From an uncultured Chloroflexota bacterium (GTDB lineage Bacteria > Chloroflexota > Anaerolineae > Aggregatilineales > Phototrophicaceae): 32,616 bases of DNA. The stretch lies in contig CAIPFY010000085.1 of the NCBI GenBank assembly GCA_903864435.1, positions 1 through 32,616 of the forward strand. The letters run 5' to 3'. Under the pieces are notes generated by a model. The model was given only the letters and a program-made list of their open reading frames with translations. It ran no database searches and was not told where the DNA came from. A program made the position numbers and the translations under genes. This document shows positions 22,467-30,908 of this stretch, piece by piece. Each line of letters opens with the position of its first letter. Position 1 is the stretch's first letter.

Positions 22467-23861
22467 ATGCAAAACACGCCTATTGCCCCCGACATTGAGT
22501 CTGATCTGTCGCAGCTACCCCTTCCGCCGCTTGCTAAAGGGCTGCCGGTACTCGGTAGCGCACTGGAAATGGCCTCCAAACCGGTTGATTTCTGGGTCGA
22601 GCAATACAACCAGATGGGGCCAGTGTTCCGCGTGAAGGCGCTCAACCGCCATTTCACCGTGATGGCCGGGCCAGAAGCGGTGCAGTTCATCGTGAAAATG
22701 CGCGATGGCGTGGTCAGTTCGCATGGCACATGGGCGGATTTCGCCGCCGAATCCAACGCGCCGCACATGATGACCATGCTGGATGGCGAATCGCACACCC
22801 GCCAGCGCCGCATCATGCGCCCCGGTGTTTCGCGTTCGGCCATCGTCGGGCGCTTTGCGGACGTGCTGCAAATCACCGATGAAGTCACCAACGACTACTT
22901 TCAGGCCGGACAAAGCTATTCGGCTATGTCGTTCTTTCAACTGCTGATTTGCAATCAGCTGGGGTTGATGCTGGCAGGCCGTGTGGCTGGCGATTATATG
23001 CAGGACATTGTGACAACCATCCGCACCCGCCTGAATACGCTGGTGCTGAAGAACCAGCCCCGGCTGGCGCTCAAACTGCCGGGCTACCGCCGTGCCAGCG
23101 CCCGTATGCTGGAATTCGGGCGGCTGATCGTGGCGGAACGCCGTGCCCGCCCCGCGCCCGAAACGCCCGATCTGGTGGATGACCTGATGGCGGCGATGGA
23201 CAACGAACTATCGGATTGCACCGAATCCGATCTCGAAAATATGGTGCTGTCGCCCTTCATCGCCGGTCTGGATACGGTCGCCAGTACCTGCAACTTCGTG
23301 CTGTACGCGCTGCTGAAGAACCCGCAGGCGCTGGAACGGGTTGTGCAAGAAGCTGACCGGCTGTTCGCGGACGGCATCCCCACGCCGGACGCGCTGGAGC
23401 AAATGACCGACCTGCACGGCGCGGTGATGGAATCGCTGCGGTTGTATCCGGTAGCAGGTATTCTGCCGCGCACGGCGCTGCGCGATTTCGCCTTTGAAGG
23501 ACATCGCATCACAAAGGGTAGCGAAATACTGGCGGCGGTCATGGTGTCGCACTTCCTACCGCGCTTCTATCCCGAACCGTACACCTTCAATATTGACCGC
23601 TACCGCGCACCTTATCACCAGCACCGCCAGCAAGGGGCGTTCACCCCGTTCGGCATCGGGTCGCATACCTGCCTCGGCGCGGGGCTGGCGGAAATTCAGA
23701 TCATGTTGACGATGGCGGCGCTGCTGCATCGCTATGAGTTTGAATTGACCACCCCCGATTACGAGGGCAAGCTGGAACAGAACCCCACCCTGACGCTGGG
23801 CTACAAGTTTCAGGTGCGCGTGAAGGCGCTGCGGCACGCGCCTATCACCGCCACGCCCTAA
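22467..23861 (+). CDS. Cytochrome P450
   Basis: The protein has 464 aa, normal for bacterial P450s related to microsomal-type families (CYP51/CYP102-like style). There is no N-terminal membrane anchor, so it is soluble. The haem loop is FTPFGIGSHTCLGAG with the axial Cys402. The K-helix ExxR is ESLR (Glu322, Arg325). The I-helix oxygen-activation motif is AGLDT (266-270), with the conserved Thr270. A proline-rich hinge follows the N-terminus (LPLPPLAKGLPVLGS). It needs ferredoxin/reductase partners, none of which is in the window. It is divergent from the reductase gene and shares a gap of about 180 bp with it, which suggests joint control. Substrate is unknown; its neighbours point to a lipid, terpenoid or ketide. 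A strong bidirectional terminator follows. Confidence 0.92.
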   Translation: MQNTPIAPDIESDLSQLPLPPLAKGLPVLGSALEMASKPVDFWVEQYNQMGPVFRVKALNRHFTVMAGPEAVQFIVKMRDGVVSSHGTWADFAAESNAPHMMTMLDGESHTRQRRIMRPGVSRSAIVGRFADVLQITDEVTNDYFQAGQSYSAMSFFQLLICNQLGLMLAGRVAGDYMQDIVTTIRTRLNTLVLKNQPRLALKLPGYRRASARMLEFGRLIVAERRARPAPETPDLVDDLMAAMDNELSDCTESDLENMVLSPFIAGLDTVASTCNFVLYALLKNPQALERVVQEADRLFADGIPTPDALEQMTDLHGAVMESLRLYPVAGILPRTALRDFAFEGHRITKGSEILAAVMVSHFLPRFYPEPYTFNIDRYRAPYHQHRQQGAFTPFGIGSHTCLGAGLAEIQIMLTMAALLHRYEFELTTPDYEGKLEQNPTLTLGYKFQVRVKALRHAPITATP

Positions 23862-23886
23862 CCTCTCAACACCTCACCACTTCCCG

Positions 23887-23928
23887 CTTTTCAAGGGTAG
23901 GTTTTTGCGAAACCTCACCCTTGAAAGG
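23887..23928. terminator. Bidirectional terminator between P450 and the regulator gene
   Basis: The left arm 23889-23904 (TTTCAAGGGTAGGTTT) pairs with 23910-23926, giving 16 bp with one bulged C at 23916 and the 5-nt loop TTGCG. Two more pairs, one of them G-T, extend the base. It lies between convergent genes ending at 23861 and 23963. Confidence 0.75.
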
Positions 23929-23962
23929 CGTTCATGGCCTCCAGCGCAGCAGCCAACTTCGC

Positions 23963-26587
23963 TTACATCGCCTCAAAATCGAGCGCGGTCAGCCGTTTAA
24001 TCAATACGCTGCGCGTGCTGGATTTCATTTTGCGGTGCAAGCCGCGCAACAAGCGGCGCAGCCCGGAGTCCGATAGGTAAAGCGCATCCATGATCTGGCT
24101 GGAACTGTGATTGTCCACGATCAACCGCGCCACATCCCTTTCGAGTGCCGTGAATGGCTCAATCGGCAGTGCGGGCGCATTTTCGCCCAACAGCGCGATG
24201 GCCTGCCGCAGTTGTTCGGCATGGTCGTCCGCACCCGCTTCCCAGTAATCCAGCATGCAGCGGCGATAGAAGGGAACAAGCGACGACAGCGACAGCGACA
24301 GCACATCCCCGGAGCGCAAGGTTTGATCTAAAGCCAGATCGAGCGCGGCGCGAGCAGCAGATTCATCCCCATGCAGCCAGTGACCGAGTGCCAGCAGCGG
24401 CAATATCTGCGCGGCATGGCTTTGTTTCCCACGGGTACGGTATTCTGTGTGTACCCGAGTCAGTTCAGCCAACCCTTCCTCGATCTGACCGAGGACAAGA
24501 TGCGCTTGCCCGGTCACTTGCGCCGTGCCGATCTCGAACAGTATCTTCTCGTCGTCACCTTGCGCGTGTTCCAACCAGCGTCGGGCGGCATCTGTATTTT
24601 GCCAGCGCAGAAAAATCTTCGTGTGATGCGACTCGTCGCTGTGACGGTGTAGATTGAGTGGAGAGCTAAAGTGACCGTGCTGCGCCAATGCACCATGCAG
24701 CAATCCGGCTTTGGCGAATAAACGGTCAACGCTCTCAAAATCCTGCCGCAAGCCCTGAATCTCGGCCTGTAAGCAGTAGCACGCCCATAACACATGCGGG
24801 TTAGCCAGTTCAAGATGCTGAAAAGCAGGCTGTAATACCTGCTCGGCTTCTGCCACCGTGCCACGCTGAAACAGTGCCCGCGCTCGTTTGATGCGGATGG
24901 CGCGTTCAGCATCCAGCAGTAAAGCGGGCGCGACAGAGCGTAAATGGCGCGTCTGCGAAATCAGTTTGAGCGCCTCATCGGTTAGAGAGAGTATCGCGGT
25001 GATGTCGCTGGACAAGGCACGCAGGTAGATCAGGTTATTCAAGGCGTGTAACAGGATCGCGGGAGTGCCGATCTCCCGTGCCACCTGATATTGCTGCTCA
25101 ATCATTTCCGCCGCCCGTTCGGGTTTTCTCAAATTCTCATAGATGAACGAGGCCATGTGCAGCGCATGAGCGTAGAGGACATCGTGCGGCAGGGTGGCGA
25201 GTGCTTTTTCTACCGGCGCGACCGTTTCCGCCGTATCAATATGCTCTTGCCACAGCATATACATCTGTGCGAGCGCAATTTCGCCCTGTAAGTGGTGGGC
25301 ATCTTCCCGTGCTTGCAACTTGTCAAAGTGCATTTGTGCGGTGGTCACATCGGCGTTCAACATCATGGCGGCGATGATGGCGAACAGACGCAAACGCGGT
25401 TGCTCATCCAGCAAAGAGTCGGGAAAGCGCGTCAGCCATTCACGGAAATCCAGAAAATCGCGCATCAGGATGATTTGCCGTGATGCTTCCAGCGCATAGT
25501 GCGCGGTAAGGGCGATGTCATTCAGCGCAGCCGCATGGACAGCCGCATCGTGGTACAAACCGACCTGCGCATACCATTCCGCCGCCCGCCGATGTGCATC
25601 GTTCAGCAGCGCCGGGGCGTGCTGTGCGCCATGTTCCAGCAGCGCCTCACGGAACAGCGGGTGGTAGCGATAGATCAACGGCGACTCGCTCTCACGGGTG
25701 ATAAACAGTCCGTTGTTAAGGAGCGTTTCCAGTTGTTCGGCGCTGTGAGGAGCATTCGTCAGGGCATCACACAGCGCGGGCTGCATCATCTCACAAACAC
25801 AGGTGTGCAGCATGAAATCCAACAGATGCCCCGGAATATTCCGCAGCACTTCCTCTAAGAGATAGTCAGAGGTGTACTTTGTGATCTGTTGGAGTGTGGG
25901 CTGCCCACCACGAAGGGAGATTTCCGCCAGTTTCACCCCCATCGCCCACCCTTTGGTGGCATGGTAAATCCGTTTGATGAACTCCGGTTGTAGCGGCGCG
26001 GCAAACTGGTTGGTGAAGTAGCTGTGTATCTCCTCGTAGGTGAACGCCAAATCCGAAACGGGTTTCGCCAGCGCCAGCAGTGCCGGATCGAGCGCCCGCC
26101 CTACCAGAATCAGTTGTCCGCCTGCTGGCAAATGCTGACCGAAGCGCACCAGCGAAGCGATCAGCGCCGGATTCTGGATGACCTGCGCCTCGTCAATCAT
26201 CAGCGCCAGCGGTTGCCGGAGATGCGCCAGCGAATCCAGCAGCGCGTCCACGAACGAATCGGACAGGTGATCGCCCTCGTGCGAGAGCAACAGCGAAGGC
26301 GTTTCGGCGACCTGTGGTTCGACCAAACTGAGCATCCCCAGCGCGAACGACCAGAAGGCACGCGGGGAATCGTCTCCGGCGGTCATCGAAATCCAGCAGA
26401 CCGCGCCCGGAAAGGCCGCCGCCCACTGCATCGCCAGCGTGGTTTTGCCCATGCCAGCAGCTGCAACCAGCGCCGTTACACGCGATTCCGCGAAGATAGC
26501 CGTCAAGCGGGGGCGCTCAACCAGCTTGCCGCGCACAGTCGGCAAATTGAATTTGAGGGGTGGCGAAACACGTTTGGGTCTGGGCAT
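23963..26587 (-). CDS. MalT-type STAND ATPase regulator with diverged LuxR-like HTH
   Basis: The protein has 874 aa from the ATG at 26587; a TTG five codons upstream is less likely. Walker A is AAAGMGKTTLAMQW (Lys48) and Walker B LALMIDEAQ, followed by the ILVGR and RIYHATKGWAMGVKLAEISL segments that mark the MalT/STAND family. Residues ~330-780 are TPR-like alpha-helical repeats (for example HRRAAEWYAQVGLYHDAAVH), where an inducer is sensed. The last ~65 residues match a LuxR-type HTH in layout (FTALERDVARLIVDNHSSSQ then LYLSDSGLRRLLRGLHRKMK), but the usual TVKxH of the recognition helix is replaced. Such proteins oligomerise with ATP and inducer to activate transcription. It converges on the P450 and may control the lipid-type genes, though no target site was identified. 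Confidence 0.85.
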   Translation of the reverse strand: MPRPKRVSPPLKFNLPTVRGKLVERPRLTAIFAESRVTALVAAAGMGKTTLAMQWAAAFPGAVCWISMTAGDDSPRAFWSFALGMLSLVEPQVAETPSLLLSHEGDHLSDSFVDALLDSLAHLRQPLALMIDEAQVIQNPALIASLVRFGQHLPAGGQLILVGRALDPALLALAKPVSDLAFTYEEIHSYFTNQFAAPLQPEFIKRIYHATKGWAMGVKLAEISLRGGQPTLQQITKYTSDYLLEEVLRNIPGHLLDFMLHTCVCEMMQPALCDALTNAPHSAEQLETLLNNGLFITRESESPLIYRYHPLFREALLEHGAQHAPALLNDAHRRAAEWYAQVGLYHDAAVHAAALNDIALTAHYALEASRQIILMRDFLDFREWLTRFPDSLLDEQPRLRLFAIIAAMMLNADVTTAQMHFDKLQAREDAHHLQGEIALAQMYMLWQEHIDTAETVAPVEKALATLPHDVLYAHALHMASFIYENLRKPERAAEMIEQQYQVAREIGTPAILLHALNNLIYLRALSSDITAILSLTDEALKLISQTRHLRSVAPALLLDAERAIRIKRARALFQRGTVAEAEQVLQPAFQHLELANPHVLWACYCLQAEIQGLRQDFESVDRLFAKAGLLHGALAQHGHFSSPLNLHRHSDESHHTKIFLRWQNTDAARRWLEHAQGDDEKILFEIGTAQVTGQAHLVLGQIEEGLAELTRVHTEYRTRGKQSHAAQILPLLALGHWLHGDESAARAALDLALDQTLRSGDVLSLSLSSLVPFYRRCMLDYWEAGADDHAEQLRQAIALLGENAPALPIEPFTALERDVARLIVDNHSSSQIMDALYLSDSGLRRLLRGLHRKMKSSTRSVLIKRLTALDFEAM

Positions 26588-26996
26588 AAGGATTAAAATC
26601 AAATCCTCGTATTTTACAAATCACTCAAAAATAAGACTTCAATAACACGATTGCTGCTTTCGATTATCCCATTGAAAAGTCCGCACAGAGCATGGATGTT
26701 TTCGTCCTGTGTGATTTGATGTCACCTATCCGTGAGATTAACAGGTGGTTGCGTTTGCTATTTTGATTCGAATAGGTTTATAGGCTTAGAAATGCAAAAA
26801 AACGATCACAAGCGACAGGTATGGAATCGTGACACTCCTCTCACAGGTTCGCAGAGCAACGATTGATACGCCGTTAGAAATTTTGAGATGGCTGCAAACA
26901 AAATTCAAAAACGAACCTTAATCTTCTCCGGCATTAGATCACATCAATAGTAATCCGCACGGGCTGGAACAGCCCACCGCTTAACCGAAACTTAAT

Positions 26997-27025
26997 TTGA
27001 CAGCAGGTAAACTTAAGATTATGCT
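26997..27025 (+). promoter_or_regulatory. sigma70-type promoter of the arsenate operon
   Basis: A perfect TTGACA (26997-27002) is followed after exactly 17 nt by TATGCT (27020-27025). Transcription would begin near 27032, giving a leader of about 43 nt to the ATG at 27075. This is the best promoter match in the window. Confidence 0.75.
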
Positions 27026-27059
27026 TCAAATTAGATTGAAGCAATTTGTATTGAAGCAT
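27021..27059. promoter_or_regulatory. Candidate ArsR operator (inverted repeat plus extra half-site)
   Basis: ATGCTTCAA (27021-27029) and TTGAAGCA (27036-27043) form an inverted repeat with 6-nt spacing; TTGAAGCAT (27051-27059) repeats the right arm 15 bp further on. The first repeat overlaps the -10 and predicted start site, the position expected for repression by ArsR-family dimers, and the TTCAA/TTGAA core resembles known ArsR-type operators. The likely ligand is the ArsR domain encoded at 27518-28267. Confidence 0.6.
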
Positions 27060-27074
27060 ACTCAAAGGTGTATC

Positions 27075-27521
27075 ATGCCTCCTCTTAAGCCCAACGTCCT
27101 CGTTCTCTGCACGGGCAACTCGGCGCGTTCGCAAATCGGTGAAGCCCTGCTGCGACACCACGCAGGGGATCGCTTCGAGGTGTTCAGCGCCGGAATCGAG
27201 CCGAAAGGCATCAACCCCTACACCATCCGTGTGATGCAAGAACGGGGCATAGACATCAGCCAGCAGTGGTCGAAAAGCACGAAAGAATACATGGGGAAGA
27301 AATTCTTCCGCTATCTGATTACGGTCTGCGGTCATGCCGACCAGAACTGCCCGGCGGCGCTGTGGGCGAACGGTGGTCAGCGGATGCACTGGCCGTTTGA
27401 AGACCCGGCGGCAGTGGAAGGCAGCGACGAGGACAAACTGGCGGCCTTCCGCACCGCCCGCGACCAGATCGAAGCGCGGGTGCTGGCGTGGCTGCGCGAA
27501 TTGGAAGGGCAACCTGCGTGA
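27075..27521 (+). CDS. arsC: Arsenate reductase, thioredoxin-linked (LMW-PTP fold)
   Basis: The protein has 148 aa. The ATG at 27075 has AAAGGTG 4 nt upstream and lies downstream of the promoter; a longer frame would begin inside the -35. The fold is that of low-molecular-weight tyrosine phosphatases: the P-loop LCTGNSARSQIGEALLRH with Cys12 and Arg18. The resolving pair Cys85 and Cys92 in TVCGHADQNCP has the seven-residue spacing of thioredoxin-type ArsC, where the three cysteines relay electrons while arsenate is reduced to arsenite. HWPFEDPAA matches the conserved Asp-Pro region. All key residues are present. The stop overlaps the next gene's GTG, and that gene encodes a second reductase fused to ArsR. 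No arsenite pump is present in the window. Confidence 0.9.
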   Translation: MPPLKPNVLVLCTGNSARSQIGEALLRHHAGDRFEVFSAGIEPKGINPYTIRVMQERGIDISQQWSKSTKEYMGKKFFRYLITVCGHADQNCPAALWANGGQRMHWPFEDPAAVEGSDEDKLAAFRTARDQIEARVLAWLRELEGQPA

Positions 27522-28267
27522 AAAAGCTCCAGTCGCCGCCGGACTTCATCCGGTTGCTGGCGAGCGACCTGCGCTGGACTCTCGCCTGCGCCCTGACGAA
27601 TAGCGACCGCCGCGTATCCGAACTGGTGATGGAAGTGGAGCAACCGGTCAATCTGGTGTCCTATCACCTGAAAAAGATGCGGGATGAAGGGTTGGTCAGT
27701 GCGCGGCGCAGCGAATCGGATGGGCGCGATGTGTACTACAGCCTGAACCTCGACTTTTTGCGCGATCTGTACCGCGCCGCTGGTAGCGCCTTGCATCCGG
27801 CGCTGATGAACGCCGCCGCCGCTGTCTACGCGCCCTATCGCGTGTTGTTCGTTTGCACCCACAACAGCGCCCGTTCGCAAATGGCTGAAGGACTGCTGCG
27901 CCATTTGAGCGCCGGACAAATCACCGTCGCCAGCGCGGGTAGCCAGCCCACCCGCCTGCATCCCGAAGCCATTCGCGCAATGGACTCCATCGGCATTGAT
28001 ATTCGCAACCAGCATCCCCAGCATTTAAGCGCGGTGGAAGGGCAAGCGTTCGATGTGGTGATTACCGTCTGTGACCGCGCCCGCGAAGTGTGTCCGATGT
28101 TTCCCGGCAGCGGAACAATGCTACATTGGGGGTTTACCGATCCGGCGGCGGTCATAGACCCGGACGAGCGTGCTTACGCCTTCGAGCAAACTGCTGTACG
28201 GTTGCACGCCCGTATCCAGCACTTTTTGAGTACCATGCAACAGCCCTATGCAAAAGGCGCGGTGTGA
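27518..28267 (+). CDS. ArsR-family HTH fused to arsenate reductase
   Basis: The protein has 249 aa from the GTG at 27518, which forms a GTGA overlap with the arsC stop; GGAAGG lies 9 nt upstream. Residues ~5-85 are a winged-helix ArsR-type domain (LLASDLRWTLACALTNSDRR, then NLVSYHLKKMRDEGLVSARR and the wing SDGRDVYYSL). Residues ~105-245 are a complete arsenate reductase: FVCTHNSARSQMAEGLLRH with Cys113 and Arg119, and TVCDRAREVCP with Cys185 and Cys192. The classical As(III)-binding motif CVC of E. coli ArsR in the DNA-recognition region is absent; the HTH has only Cys24. Either sensing uses other residues or the reductase domain itself informs the DNA-binding domain. It probably represses the operon through the repeat at 27021-27059. 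Confidence 0.87.
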   Translation: MKKLQSPPDFIRLLASDLRWTLACALTNSDRRVSELVMEVEQPVNLVSYHLKKMRDEGLVSARRSESDGRDVYYSLNLDFLRDLYRAAGSALHPALMNAAAAVYAPYRVLFVCTHNSARSQMAEGLLRHLSAGQITVASAGSQPTRLHPEAIRAMDSIGIDIRNQHPQHLSAVEGQAFDVVITVCDRAREVCPMFPGSGTMLHWGFTDPAAVIDPDERAYAFEQTAVRLHARIQHFLSTMQQPYAKGAV

Positions 28268-28352
28268 AAAGCCCTACCCGGACAAACGCAGGTGATTACG
28301 GCGCTTCGTGGTAAAATAACCGTATTCACCAACCGGGTAATATGAACCTGCC

Positions 28353-30908
28353 ATGATCCCTATTCGCCTCGAACTCAAGAACTTTCTCGCCTACCGTTCC
28401 CCCGACCCGCTGCGCTTCGAGGGCATTCACCTCGCCTGCTTGACGGGCGCGAACGGCGCGGGCAAATCCTCCATCCTCGATGCCATCACATGGGCGCTGT
28501 GGGGCAAAGCGCGTTCTGGCCCCGCCGACCTCGTGCATACCGGTCAAACCGAGATGGCCGTGCGGCTGGAATTCCTGCACGAAGGCACGACCTACAGCGC
28601 CCACCGCCGCACCTCGCGCAAGAAAACGGGCAGCGCCGCCACCACGCTCGACTTTCACTCGTGGCTGGATGATGAGCAGCGGTGGAATCTGCTCAACGAA
28701 GGTTCGATCAAGCAGACGCAGGATAAGATTGACCACATGCTGCGCCTGACTTACGAGATTTTCATTCACTCGGCCTTCTTGCAGCAGGGCAAAGCCGATG
28801 CGTTCGCCACCATGAAACCCGGCGAACGCAAGCAGGTGCTTTCCAACATTCTCGGACTCGAGTTATGGACGGTCTATGAGAGTGCCGCCAAAGCCGAAGT
28901 GAAAACACTGGAAGACAACCTGCGGACGCTGGAAGGCAGCCTGCGCGAGATTGAGGACGAACTGAAGCAGGAACCCGCCCTCCGCGCCGATCTTGAAGAA
29001 GCCAATCAAGCACAGAGCGCCGCGCAGGAACAACTGAACGCCGCCCTGCTTGAACTGGCGAAAGTGGCCGATGCCAGCACCCGCATGGACGCGGCGCAGA
29101 CCCGCAAAGCCGATCTGGAAAGGCAGCAGCGCGAACGCCAGCGCGATGCCACCGCCCTCGAAGGCGACATTCGCCGTCAGCAGACGCACATCGCCCGCTA
29201 CGAAACCACCATCGCGGATAAGGACAACATCGAGCAGGGCTATCAGGCGCTACAAGCCGCCCGCCAAGCCGACGCCGCGCTGGGCGAGAAGCTCATCCGC
29301 TTGCGCGATTTCGACGACACCCGCGCCGAACTGACCGCGCAAATCAGCAGCGCCCGCGCCGAACTGGAAGCCGACCTCAGCGCCAGCGCCGCCACCATCA
29401 CCGAACTGGAAAGCACGGCGAACGACGCCGACGAAGACCAGTTGCAACGCATTCAGGCCGATTTGTTCGACCTCGAACGCATCGAACGCCAGCGCGACGA
29501 ATGCCGCGAACAGGTCGAATCGCTCAAGACTGAACAGGCCGCTTGCGACTCCACCAACAAAGCCTTGCGCGACGAGATGAACCAGATTAAAGATCGTCTT
29601 GATCGCCTGCGGGATGTGGACGGCGGGAACTGCCCACTGTGCGGTCAACCGTTGGGCGCGCAGCACCGCGACGAACTGATTGCGCAGGTGGAAACCGAAG
29701 GCCGCGCACGGGGCGATATTCACCGCGCCAACGCCGCCCGCGTCAAAGCAATTGCCGCCGCACTGGTCGAATTGCAAAATCAGGTCAATGGATTCACGGC
29801 GCGGTTGAAAGAGCAGGACGGTTTACGCAAACAGGTCGGGGCGCTGCAAGGGCAGATCGAACGGGCGCACGGCGCACAGCAGCGCATCGGAGAAGTGCAG
29901 GCGCGGCAAGATGCACTGCAAACGGCGCTGACCGCGCAGGATTATGCCCACGAAGCCCGCGCACAGTTGGCCGCGCTGGAGGCAGAGCGCGAGGCCATCG
30001 GCTATGACCGCGCCACCCACGACCACACCCGCGCCCAACTGGACACGCTGCGCCAGTTCGACAAACGCCAGCAAGAACTGGCTAACGCGCTGGACACGCT
30101 GCCCGGACTGCACGAGTCGTTGCGGTTGTTCGAGGAACGCCGCGAACGGCTGTTGAAAACGATGGCTGAGGAACTGCTGACGCTGGAAGCCCTTTCCGGC
30201 GAGATCGAACGGATTCGCGTGGATGTAGACGAACAGCGCCGCCGCCAGATCGAGGTGAACGGCCTGCGTACTGCTGAACGGGCGCAGCATGGTCGCGTGA
30301 TGGCCGCCCAGCAGAAGTTGAAAACGCTCGACGATCTGCGGTTACGCAAGCAGCGCCTCGAAGAACGGCGCGACCACAGCCGCCGACAGGCCGCCCTTTA
30401 TGACGAACTCCGCGCCGCCTTCGGCAAGAACGGCGTTCCTGCCATGATAATCGAGTCCGCCATCCCCGAATTGGAAGCCGCCGCCAATACCTTGCTGGCG
30501 CGGATGACGGATGGCCGCATGGCGCTCATGTTCACCACCCAGCGCGAGAAAGTGGCGGGCGGTGTGATCGAAACGCTGGACATTCAAATCGCGGACGAAC
30601 TGGGAACGCGCACTTACGAGTTGTACAGCGGCGGTGAAGCCTTCCGCATCAATTTCGCGGTGCGCGTCGCTCTGTCGCAACTGCTTGCCCGCCGCGCCGG
30701 GGCGCACCTGCGAACGCTGTTCATTGATGAAGGCTTCGGCACGCAAGATGATGATGGGCGCAACAAACTGGTGGAGGCCATCACCGCCATTCAGGACGAG
30801 TTCGATCTGATACTGGTCATCACCCACATCGAAGACCTGCGCGACTCGTTTCCGGTGCATATTCAGGTGGAGAAAACCCCTACCGGCAGCCGCGTGATGG
30901 TGCGTTAA
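28353..30908 (+). CDS. sbcC: SbcC/Rad50-type SMC ATPase
   Basis: The protein has 851 aa, shorter than E. coli SbcC (about 1050) but within the family. The N-terminus is typical (MIPIRLELKNFLAYRSPDPL). Walker A is GANGAGKSS with Lys38, and the Q-loop region reads HSAFLQQGKADAFATMKPGERKQ. Long heptad-rich coiled coils (about 170-410 and 450-660) flank the zinc hook CPLC (Cys427, Cys430), which dimerises two molecules. The C-terminal head has the signature YSGGEAFRINFAVRVALSQLL and Walker B LRTLFIDEGFGTQDD (Asp792, Glu793). It works with the nuclease SbcD to open hairpins and process DNA ends; sbcD is not in this window. Upstream, TGG-TAAAAT (28309-28317) is a possible extended -10. The coiled coil is long and intact, with no frameshift. 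Confidence 0.93.
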   Translation: MIPIRLELKNFLAYRSPDPLRFEGIHLACLTGANGAGKSSILDAITWALWGKARSGPADLVHTGQTEMAVRLEFLHEGTTYSAHRRTSRKKTGSAATTLDFHSWLDDEQRWNLLNEGSIKQTQDKIDHMLRLTYEIFIHSAFLQQGKADAFATMKPGERKQVLSNILGLELWTVYESAAKAEVKTLEDNLRTLEGSLREIEDELKQEPALRADLEEANQAQSAAQEQLNAALLELAKVADASTRMDAAQTRKADLERQQRERQRDATALEGDIRRQQTHIARYETTIADKDNIEQGYQALQAARQADAALGEKLIRLRDFDDTRAELTAQISSARAELEADLSASAATITELESTANDADEDQLQRIQADLFDLERIERQRDECREQVESLKTEQAACDSTNKALRDEMNQIKDRLDRLRDVDGGNCPLCGQPLGAQHRDELIAQVETEGRARGDIHRANAARVKAIAAALVELQNQVNGFTARLKEQDGLRKQVGALQGQIERAHGAQQRIGEVQARQDALQTALTAQDYAHEARAQLAALEAEREAIGYDRATHDHTRAQLDTLRQFDKRQQELANALDTLPGLHESLRLFEERRERLLKTMAEELLTLEALSGEIERIRVDVDEQRRRQIEVNGLRTAERAQHGRVMAAQQKLKTLDDLRLRKQRLEERRDHSRRQAALYDELRAAFGKNGVPAMIIESAIPELEAAANTLLARMTDGRMALMFTTQREKVAGGVIETLDIQIADELGTRTYELYSGGEAFRINFAVRVALSQLLARRAGAHLRTLFIDEGFGTQDDDGRNKLVEAITAIQDEFDLILVITHIEDLRDSFPVHIQVEKTPTGSRVMVR

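Larger units (their letters stand above)
26588..27074. other. AT-rich divergent intergenic region
   Basis: This 487-bp gap is clearly richer in A/T than its neighbours and separates the regulator (minus) from the arsenate operon (plus). Its right end holds the ars promoter and operator. GGGCTG-GAA-CAGCCC (26961-26975) is a short perfect hairpin just upstream. AAACTTAA occurs twice (26988-26995 and 27009-27016), 21 bp apart, on either side of the -35. No gene or RNA was recognised between 26603 and 26950; it should contain the regulator's promoter. Confidence 0.5.

Noticed and set aside
26740-26860. Possible tRNA, from TTCGAAT and GGTTCG strings
   Set aside because: No acceptor stem or clover-leaf arms could be formed around them.
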